This document shows, piece after piece, positions 1 through 6,380 of a stretch of DNA of 6,710 nt. The DNA is from Pseudomonadota bacterium. Its GTDB lineage: Bacteria; Desulfobacterota; Desulfobacteria; Desulfobacterales; Desulfobacteraceae. Each line of letters starts with the position of its first letter. Position 1 is the first letter of the stretch. Under the pieces are notes generated by a model. That model did no database searches and was not told the DNA's origin. It was given only the letters and a program-made list of their open reading frames with translations. The position numbers and the translations under genes are program-made. The stretch is from assembly GCA_018816605.1 (NCBI GenBank), contig JAHIVS010000521.1, positions 1 to 6,710 on the forward strand, read 5' to 3'.

Positions 1-544
<544 letters not shown>

Positions 545-551
<7 letters not shown>

Positions 552-561
552 TAATTATCAT
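545..561. promoter_or_regulatory. Fur/PerR-type operator in front of katG
   Basis: ATGATAATAATTATCAT is a perfect 17-bp palindrome with one central base. Its core TGATAAT-A-ATTATCA (546-560) is the 7-1-7 arrangement used by Fur-family repressors. It overlaps the -35 element of the candidate katG promoter and lies between perR and katG. The encoded PerR-like protein is the obvious candidate ligand, although the bases fit the Bacillus-type Fur consensus better than the PerR consensus. Confidence 0.8.
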
Positions 562-581
562 GTGATCGACAAAAAAATATA

Positions 582-1025
582 CTAAACTTCCTGGCCCATA
601 CAATTGCTGCAAATACCAAAAAAATCCAATCGATGATTCAGAATTTTAAAATTTGTCTCAACCGCGAGCTCATTTTTCAAATCTTCCAGACTGTCCAAAT
701 CCGGATCTACAATTTTTTTGCACTTGATACAGATGATGTGGGGATGGGAGTAGGGCTTATTTCCATCATATCGATTGCTCCCATCCGGGAACCCCAACTC
801 AAGAATTTCACCAATTGATTTAATTAATACAATATTTCTGTATACCGTGGCAAGGCTCATTGTTGAAAAATCATTTTTGATCTGATCATGGATATCTTCA
901 ACACTGGGATGATCTTTGCTTTCGGCAAGAATTTTAATGATGGCCATCCGCTGGGGCGTTATCTTGTGGCCATTATCCCTTAATTTTTGGATGATGGTTT
1001 TAAATCTTTTTTCAGGGTCCGGCAA
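582..1025 (-). CDS. perR: PerR-like peroxide-sensing repressor (Fur family)
   Basis: A 147-aa Fur-family metalloregulator. In PerR proteins, iron-catalysed oxidation of histidine ligands by peroxide releases the repressor from DNA. Residues 1-80 form the winged helix, with the recognition-helix motif SLATVYRN at 57-64. The C-terminal dimerisation half carries two CxxC pairs (C99/C102 and C139/C142) that make the structural zinc site. Candidate regulatory ligands align with B. subtilis PerR: His39 (its H37), Asp87 (D85), His94 and His96 (H91, H93) and Asp107 (D104). The aspartate at the D85 position and the NHRLDFFGIC segment favour PerR over Fur or Zur. The start is a TTG (1023-1025) behind GAGGAAGAG (1033-1041). 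No ATG or GTG lies between the upstream in-frame stop and this codon. The gene lies 78 bp upstream of katG and is probably autoregulated. Family membership is certain and the PerR subtype very likely. Confidence 0.92.
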   Translation of the reverse strand: MPDPEKRFKTIIQKLRDNGHKITPQRMAIIKILAESKDHPSVEDIHDQIKNDFSTMSLATVYRNIVLIKSIGEILELGFPDGSNRYDGNKPYSHPHIICIKCKKIVDPDLDSLEDLKNELAVETNFKILNHRLDFFGICSNCMGQEV

Positions 1026-1046
1026 TTGGAGTCTCTTCCTCTTAAG

Positions 1047-1061
1047 TGATAATGATTTTCA
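1047..1061. promoter_or_regulatory. Second Fur/PerR-type operator, upstream of perR
   Basis: On the minus strand this reads TGAAAAT-C-ATTATCA, a 7-1-7 inverted repeat with one mismatched pair. The right arm is identical to an arm of the katG operator. It sits between the candidate perR -10 element and the ribosome binding site, over the predicted transcription start, a usual place for an autoregulatory operator. Confidence 0.65.
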
Positions 1062-1088
1062 TTTAACATTTATTCTCTTCATAGTCAA
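1061..1088 (-). promoter_or_regulatory. Candidate perR promoter
   Basis: TTGACT (1083-1088 on the minus strand, five of six bases of the -35 consensus) is followed after 16 bases by TTAAAT (1061-1066, four of six bases of the -10 consensus). The start would fall near 1054, within the second operator. The rest of the gap between perR and the PEBP gene holds no convincing terminator. Confidence 0.5.
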
Positions 1089-1135
1089 TCTTAATTTTTA
1101 AGGGTGCCGGATTCATCAAAAGCCCCTAATGCCGC

Positions 1136-1615
1136 TTAATCCCTTAGATAGCAACCGACCAGGCGATTCATCCCGATGAGGCAAGGTTCAAGTTTTTTTA
1201 GAACCTGCCACATTGTCAGCCCCCCTTCAAGGGCAAACGGCTCTTTCAGCGCCAGAACCCAGAAATAATAGCGGTGACGCCCATGCCCCTTGGGGGGCAT
1301 GGGGCCATTGTATCCGATCTGACCGAAATCATTCCGGCCGCCGGTAAACAGTTTGGTACCTTCCTCCAGGCGCGTGACATTGCCCGGGATATTGTACAAT
1401 ACCCAGTGTACAAATAGATAGGTGCCGTCTCCGGTCACAAGAGGGGCATCCGGATCATGGCAGATAACGGCAAACCCCTTTGTGTCCCGGGGTGGCGCTG
1501 TCCATGAAATTGAGGGCGAAACGTCCGCACCTTCGCCGGTAAATTTGGACGGAATCAAACCGTCTTGCTCGAATGCATCGCTTTTCAACTGCATTACACA
1601 TGGTGCAAACCCCAT
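1136..1615 (-). CDS. YbhB/YbcL-type phosphatidylethanolamine-binding protein (PEBP) family protein
   Basis: A 159-aa protein of the bacterial PEBP group, often annotated as Raf kinase inhibitor-like. Family members have a small beta fold with an anion- or phospholipid-binding pocket, and the role in bacteria is not established. Visible signatures are DPDAP (54-58), VHWVLYNIP (69-77, with the pocket His70) and GPMPPKGHGRHRY (104-116). Length is normal for the family and there is no signal peptide, so it is probably cytoplasmic. The ATG (1613-1615) has AAGGAGG at 1622-1628, six bases upstream, which supports this start over the internal Met8. It is the upstream gene on the same strand as perR and katG but is separated from perR by 110 bp containing a perR promoter and operator, so co-regulation is only possible. 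It is divergent from the helicase operon. Confidence 0.93.
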   Translation of the reverse strand: MGFAPCVMQLKSDAFEQDGLIPSKFTGEGADVSPSISWTAPPRDTKGFAVICHDPDAPLVTGDGTYLFVHWVLYNIPGNVTRLEEGTKLFTGGRNDFGQIGYNGPMPPKGHGRHRYYFWVLALKEPFALEGGLTMWQVLKKLEPCLIGMNRLVGCYLRD

Positions 1616-1621
1616 AATTCT

Positions 1622-1628
1622 CCTCCTT
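1622..1628 (-). promoter_or_regulatory. Ribosome binding site of the PEBP gene
   Basis: AAGGAGG on the minus strand, six bases before the ATG at 1613-1615. It decides the start in favour of the longer form over Met8. Confidence 0.8.
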
Positions 1629-1789
1629 GTTTAATTTAAAGATGGTTGAATCCCTGATCGTTTTTTTGTTGAAAAAGTGTCTAAACTTTTTTACACCATT
1701 GCTTTTTCCCCTTGTTTTTGCCATTTTATGATGTGTTTTTAGGAGGAAAAAATCAACCTGGAATTTCCCAAGAACGGAAAAAAAAGAAT
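1629..1789. promoter_or_regulatory. AT-rich divergent intergenic region between PEBP and helicase genes
   Basis: This stretch must hold the promoter of the PEBP gene (leftward) and of the helicase operon (rightward). Visible elements are the inverted repeat AAAAAGT/ACTTTTT (1672-1678 and 1685-1691, six-base loop), a TTGAAA (1669-1674) without a good -10 partner, a -10-like TATGAT (1727-1732) without a good -35, and an AGGAGG (1741-1746) not followed by any usual start codon at normal distance. No promoter can be assigned with confidence. The ATG at 1790 has only a weak purine stretch in front of it. Confidence 0.4.
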
Positions 1790-4330
1790 ATGCCGCCCAC
1801 CATACCCCACAATCCTGAGCTGCAGTTGGCTGCAAATTTTGTCCAAAACACCGGCTGCAACATTTTCCTGACCGGGAAAGCGGGTACCGGCAAAACCACC
1901 TTTTTACACCGCCTGAAAAAAAACACGGAAAAACGGCTGATTGTCACGGCGCCCACCGGAGTTGCCGCCATCAATGCCGGCGGCGTCACCCTCCATTCAT
2001 TTTTCCAATTGCCCTTTGGCCCCTTTATTCCCGGCAGCCAGACAACCGAAGCCAACCGCCAGCGATTGTTCCGGTTCAGCAAAGAAAAAATACGGATCAT
2101 AAAAAGCCTTGATCTGCTGATAATTGACGAAATCAGTATGGTCCGGGCCGATCTGCTGGATGCCGTTGATGCGGTGCTGCGGCGCCACCGACGCAATGAT
2201 CAGCCCTTTGGCGGGGTTCAGCTGCTCATGATCGGCGACCTGCACCAGCTTTCCCCTGTGGCAAAGCCTTCGGAATGGCAATTGCTGCAGCCATATTATG
2301 CCTCGGTTTATTTTTTTTCAAGCCATGCCCTGGGACAGACCCAATTTCATACCATCGAACTCACCCATATCTTTCGCCAGTCAGATGTCAATTTTATCCA
2401 ACTGCTGAACCGGGTGCGGGACAACCGCCTGGACGCGCCATCTGCTGCCCTGTTGAACCAGCGGTATATCCAGGATTTCACCCCCGACGATGACCAGGGC
2501 TATATCACCCTGACCACCCACAATAAAAATGCAGACGTCATGAATCTGACCCGGCTTGGGGCTTTGACCGGCAAACAGTATTCTTTCAAAGCCGAAATTT
2601 CAGGAGATTTTCCAGAATACATCTTTCCGACCCCGGGCATTCTCCTGCTCAAGGAAGGCGCCCAGGTAATGTTCCTCCGGAATGATGCTTCTGGTGAAAA
2701 ACAATATTACAACGGCAAAATCGGGCGTATAAAACACATTTCCAACCAGAACATCCGCATCCTCTGCCCCGGAGATTCCGATGAAATTCTGGTGGCACCG
2801 GTGGAATGGGAAAACATCCGCTATACACTGAACCCGGAAAATCAGGAAGTGGAACAGGAGGTTATCGGCAAATTCAAACAATACCCCCTGAAACTGGCCT
2901 GGGCCATCACCATCCACAAAAGCCAGGGACTGACCTTTGAAAAAGCCGTCATCGATGCAAAATCCGCCTTTGCCCATGGCCAGGTGTATGTCGCCCTGAG
3001 CCGCTGCAAAACCCTTGGGGGAATGGTGCTCAGCGCCCCCATCCCCCCCCAGGGAATTGAAACCGATGAAGCGGTCCTGGACTTTACCGAAAAGATCCGG
3101 CAAAACCGGCCGTCAAAAACCCTGCTTGGCGCAGCCGAAACAGACTACCAGCAACATCTGCTACTGGAGTGTTTTGATTTTAACTTTCTTCACAACCGGT
3201 TGAACTATCTGACCCGACTGCTCCAGACCAATGCCAAATTGGTCCAGATATCCGGCCTGACCGATATCAACCGGATAAAAGAAAGCGCTGAAAAAAATAT
3301 TTTCAGGGTCGGTGAAAATTTTGGGCATCAGCTCAAAACCCTTTTTAAGGTGGACCGCCTCCCCGGGTCAGATCCCCATGTTCTGGAACGTCTTGGCAAG
3401 GCATCGGCCTGGTTCCAGGATCAATTTGCCCAGAATTTTGATGGTATTGTACAAACGCTGCACCTGGAAACCGACAACAGGGAACTGGGCAAAAAATTGA
3501 GCACTGCCCTGGAAAATCTTAAAAAGGAGATTGCCATTAAACGGGCCGGCATAAAATGCTGTGAAAATCAATTCTCACCCGGCAATTACCTCCGGGCCAT
3601 ATCCCAGGCCGAAATAAACCTTATCCCTGAAAAAGTACAAAAATCCCAGACCCCGGCCTACTCGGAATCTGACATCGAACATCCGGAATTGTTCGGCCGG
3701 CTGAAGGACTGGCGATCCCGAAAAGCCGCTGAAGAAGGCCTTGCCCATTTTCAGGTACTGCATCAGCGGGTATTGATCCAGATCGGGGTCTGCCTGCCGG
3801 ACACTGAAACAGATCTGGCAAAAATACCGGGGGTCGGGAAAAAAACCCTTGAAAAATACGGCGGGGAACTCCTGGAAATGGTTGCCGCCCATCGCAAAAA
3901 CCACGGGATCAAAACCGTGATACTGCCCCTTTCCAGGGCACTGCCCCAAAAAAAGGACTCAAGACCGAAAAAAGCCGCAACCAAGACGGCTTCCGGCAAC
4001 ACCCGACAGATCAGTTTTGATCTGTTCAATAAAGGAATGTCCCCCCAGGAGATCGCAAAGGAAAGGGGACTGGTGGAATCCACCATCCAAAGCCATTTGT
4101 GTTTTTTTATCAAAACCGGCCAATTGGATATCAACAAATTGCTTTCACCGGAAAAACAGCAGGCCATTGGAGAAAAACTGACGTCGGCTTCCCATCATTC
4201 ACTGACCCAGATCAAAAAAGAATTGGGAAATGACTATGCCTATGGTGACATCAAACTGATGATCGCCCACCAACACTCTTCGGACATAAGATCCGGATTA
4301 AGAGGGGAAAATGCTAAAAAACAGATATGA
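1790..4330 (+). CDS. Pif1/RecD-like superfamily 1B helicase with HRDC and HTH_40 domains
   Basis: An 846-aa ATP-dependent DNA helicase, probably acting in genome maintenance. From the chosen Met, Walker A GKAGTGKTT is at 29-37, motif Ia TAPTGVAA at 53-60, Walker B LLIIDE at 109-114 and the motif III GDLHQL at 149-154. The second RecA-like half has AITIHKSQGLTFE near 370-383 and VYVALSRC near 399-406 (UvrD_C_2 type). Residues about 450-610 form a mainly helical region I do not recognise. An HRDC-like nucleic-acid-binding domain follows at about 638-705 with the helix-hairpin-helix-like IPGVGKKTLEKYG. A lysine-rich linker leads to a C-terminal HTH_40 domain (about 738-834) with MSPQEIAKERGLVESTI. 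The open frame continues upstream to a TTG at 1712, but homology to Walker-proximal NPELQLAANFV favours ATG 1790. Its last 20 bases overlap the next gene, indicating an operon. The substrate is unknown. Confidence 0.9.
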   Translation: MPPTIPHNPELQLAANFVQNTGCNIFLTGKAGTGKTTFLHRLKKNTEKRLIVTAPTGVAAINAGGVTLHSFFQLPFGPFIPGSQTTEANRQRLFRFSKEKIRIIKSLDLLIIDEISMVRADLLDAVDAVLRRHRRNDQPFGGVQLLMIGDLHQLSPVAKPSEWQLLQPYYASVYFFSSHALGQTQFHTIELTHIFRQSDVNFIQLLNRVRDNRLDAPSAALLNQRYIQDFTPDDDQGYITLTTHNKNADVMNLTRLGALTGKQYSFKAEISGDFPEYIFPTPGILLLKEGAQVMFLRNDASGEKQYYNGKIGRIKHISNQNIRILCPGDSDEILVAPVEWENIRYTLNPENQEVEQEVIGKFKQYPLKLAWAITIHKSQGLTFEKAVIDAKSAFAHGQVYVALSRCKTLGGMVLSAPIPPQGIETDEAVLDFTEKIRQNRPSKTLLGAAETDYQQHLLLECFDFNFLHNRLNYLTRLLQTNAKLVQISGLTDINRIKESAEKNIFRVGENFGHQLKTLFKVDRLPGSDPHVLERLGKASAWFQDQFAQNFDGIVQTLHLETDNRELGKKLSTALENLKKEIAIKRAGIKCCENQFSPGNYLRAISQAEINLIPEKVQKSQTPAYSESDIEHPELFGRLKDWRSRKAAEEGLAHFQVLHQRVLIQIGVCLPDTETDLAKIPGVGKKTLEKYGGELLEMVAAHRKNHGIKTVILPLSRALPQKKDSRPKKAATKTASGNTRQISFDLFNKGMSPQEIAKERGLVESTIQSHLCFFIKTGQLDINKLLSPEKQQAIGEKLTSASHHSLTQIKKELGNDYAYGDIKLMIAHQHSSDIRSGLRGENAKKQI

Positions 4331-5525
4331 TTTTATTATTACCGGCGCAGGGCCCACAGGCCTTGCGGCCGCAATCACGGCAGGACGTCTCGGCGCCTCG
4401 TGTATCGTCCTTGAAAAGGGGACCAGGCCCGGACCTGAGCCCAGAGGAGAAAGCATTGCCCACTATCCGTTAATGGACGATCTGCTGGGCAAAGACTGGT
4501 TAAAAAACAATGCTTCAAATGACCCCTCGCATAGAAGATTTCACAGCCCCATGGACCGTAAGAACACCCTCATTGACGTTCATAAACCCTATTACTTTTT
4601 CCATTGGGATCATCTGATGAAACATATGAAAACCCTTGCCACGGAGGCTGGAGCCGAGTTTTTATTTGAATCAGACGTCGTGGCGTTAATGGAAGAAGAT
4701 CACCGGTGTGTGGGTGTCACATACAAGGACAAGCAGAACCAGGTACATCCGATAAAAGGAACCAGTGTTCTGGGCTGTATGGGTCATAAAGATCCCCTGG
4801 GCGATAAATTCGGAATCAAGCGGGAGGCCATAGACTGTCCCACCATTAAATATTATAGTTCCAATGCCCCCCGGGTAAAATTATCCGAACATGCCAATCT
4901 TCAGTTTTACATCCTCCCCCCCAAAATGCTTGAAGTTGCACCCCGTCTGCCGCCGGCAGTCGCCTATGTTTTCCCCTTATCCGACGGCCAAATGGAAGCC
5001 GGGCTGATGCTGCGCCTGGGACAATTCGACAGTTTAAAAGATGTTGAAATCCCGGATAATAAGCTGATGCATCGGGTCTGGGATCATTTGACAAAAGAAT
5101 ACCCCGGTTTTTCCGAGTTTTTCAAAGGGGCCCAGACAACCTATAAAAAGCTAACGGTAATTTCCAACCGCCAATTGTTTGAAAACACTATTCCCCATGA
5201 AAAAGGAGGGGTGATATTTCTCGGAGATACCATTGGTTTCAGTGAGGCAAACGGGTCTTCCGGATTATATTTTGGTATGGCCCAAGCCGATTTCTGGGTT
5301 CGTCTGATCCACAAAAAAATGGAAACCCAAGGGGAGGTCTGGTCTGAAAAGTTTGTAACCATTGCCAGAAACGAATACAAGAACTGGTCTGTTTATAAAT
5401 ATATCAAAAAATCCTATAAAGACATTGTCTTGGCCGAAAAAATCATGTTCAATTTTTGTGGTTCGGACAAGCAATTAAACAGATGGTGGAAACCGCTCAT
5501 GGTTCTTTTACAAATGAAGAGCTGA
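4311..5525 (+). CDS. FAD-dependent oxidoreductase, geranylgeranyl reductase/FixC-like, probably frameshifted at the 3' end
   Basis: A flavoprotein of the p-hydroxybenzoate hydroxylase fold. The N-terminal Rossmann motif GAGPTG (12-17) with Glu35 at the end of the second strand binds the ADP part of FAD. PRGES (44-48) matches the conserved loop after it in geranylgeranyl reductases and flavin halogenases. The second FAD motif is VIFLGD (301-306), followed by a GSSGLYFGM helix. Members of this group reduce isoprenoid double bonds or oxidise small substrates; the substrate here cannot be told. The ATG lies inside the helicase 3' end with AGAGG nearby, so translation is probably coupled. As read, the protein is 404 aa. 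In the -1 frame after the T5 run at 5453-5457, coding continues to a TGA at 5564-5566 and would give 418 aa. The annotated last 22 residues may therefore be an artefact or mutation product. Confidence 0.85.
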   Translation: MLKNRYDFIITGAGPTGLAAAITAGRLGASCIVLEKGTRPGPEPRGESIAHYPLMDDLLGKDWLKNNASNDPSHRRFHSPMDRKNTLIDVHKPYYFFHWDHLMKHMKTLATEAGAEFLFESDVVALMEEDHRCVGVTYKDKQNQVHPIKGTSVLGCMGHKDPLGDKFGIKREAIDCPTIKYYSSNAPRVKLSEHANLQFYILPPKMLEVAPRLPPAVAYVFPLSDGQMEAGLMLRLGQFDSLKDVEIPDNKLMHRVWDHLTKEYPGFSEFFKGAQTTYKKLTVISNRQLFENTIPHEKGGVIFLGDTIGFSEANGSSGLYFGMAQADFWVRLIHKKMETQGEVWSEKFVTIARNEYKNWSVYKYIKKSYKDIVLAEKIMFNFCGSDKQLNRWWKPLMVLLQMKS

Positions 5526-5573
5526 CGCAATGGAAGGCTTTTTATCGGATTCCAAGGCGGATATGAAATAACA

Positions 5574-6380
5574 ATGGACACCTTTGGATTTACCCAAAAA
5601 AAATTTTTATCCCTTTCTGACAAAAACCGTCACCACCATATCATTGACTGGTTGTCGGCCTTTTACCAGAACCTTGCGGCAAGCCGGGTAAAACAGATGA
5701 CCTTTGATGATTTCTGCTCCCGGTACGAGGTCATCTTAAAATGGGCGGATCTGCCCTTGCCCCTGCGTCCAGATCCGGGCACACGACTACAGATTGAGTA
5801 CATCTCCAATGCCATCCTGTTCCACCGCAGGGCCTCGGGCATGATTCTCCGGGATGACACGCTTCTGGAACCTGCCGCCTTCCGGGACAAGGCGGCACCG
5901 GCAATGCCATTGATGAACATGGAATATCAGATTGCCCTGGACGGACTTCGGAGCCTGTTTAATGTGGGATCCATTTTCAGAACCTGCGATGCCGCCGGTG
6001 TCAAATGTGTGATTCTCGGCAACACCCCGGGCAGGGAACATCCCCATGTCCAAAAAACCGCCATGGGCACCCAGGAATGGATACCCCAGGAAAAAACATC
6101 CGACCTTGCCACCACCCTTTTGGAGAAAAAGAATCAGGGCTTTCGCATCATCGGTGTCGAAACGATGCCGGAATCTGTTCCCTGCCACGCATATGCCTGG
6201 CCTTCAAAGGCCGTTCTGGTATTCGGCAATGAGGAATACGGCATTTCCACCCATGTCCTGCCCGTCATGGATGACCTGGTCCACATCCCCATGTTCGGGA
6301 AAAAAAATTCCCTGAATGTGGCAAATGCCGTGGCGGCCATTCTTTTCCAGGCCGTGCTTTCCCCTATTTTTCAAAACTGA
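5574..6380 (+). CDS. SpoU/TrmH-family RNA 2'-O-methyltransferase
   Basis: A 268-aa SPOUT-class enzyme that transfers a methyl group from S-adenosylmethionine to a ribose 2'-hydroxyl of tRNA or rRNA. The knotted catalytic domain starts near residue 115. Motif 1 is NVGSIFRTCDAAG (from 130), with Asn130 and the catalytic Arg136. Motif 2 is VFGNEEYGIS (216-225). Motif 3 is IPMFGKKNSLNVANA (238-252), with the conserved Ser246 and Asn248. The first 110 residues are a separate N-terminal region that I do not recognise and that may select the RNA. The target nucleotide cannot be predicted, so no trm or rlm symbol is given. There is no good Shine-Dalgarno at normal distance before the ATG; AAGGCGG lies about 13 bases upstream. 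Coupling to the preceding flavoprotein is plausible, especially if that frame truly ends at 5566. The 3' end overlaps the convergent GNAT gene. Confidence 0.92.
   Translation: MDTFGFTQKKFLSLSDKNRHHHIIDWLSAFYQNLAASRVKQMTFDDFCSRYEVILKWADLPLPLRPDPGTRLQIEYISNAILFHRRASGMILRDDTLLEPAAFRDKAAPAMPLMNMEYQIALDGLRSLFNVGSIFRTCDAAGVKCVILGNTPGREHPHVQKTAMGTQEWIPQEKTSDLATTLLEKKNQGFRIIGVETMPESVPCHAYAWPSKAVLVFGNEEYGISTHVLPVMDDLVHIPMFGKKNSLNVANAVAAILFQAVLSPIFQN

Noticed and set aside
1095..1135. Possible terminator after the PEBP gene
   Set aside because: Only a four-base AAGC/GCTT stem is present and there is no proper U-tract.
1455..1835. 126-aa minus-strand open frame across the PEBP/helicase intergenic region
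   Set aside because: It overlaps the PEBP coding start in another frame, spans the divergent promoter region and shows no recognisable domain.
3043..3050. C8 homopolymer in the helicase gene as a phase-variation tract
   Set aside because: The frame is intact on both sides and encodes expected sequence; a single C run of this length is weak evidence.
2600..3103. 167-aa minus-strand open frame inside the helicase gene
   Set aside because: It is antisense to conserved helicase motifs and is explained by the codon use of the real gene.
5514..5545. Possible terminator (AGCT ... AGGCTTTTT) after the flavoprotein gene
   Set aside because: The stem is too short and mismatched, and the shifted coding frame runs through it.
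5530..5571. Tiny ORF of 13 codons between the flavoprotein and methyltransferase genes
   Set aside because: It has no ribosome binding site, and the region is better explained as the frameshifted end of the flavoprotein.
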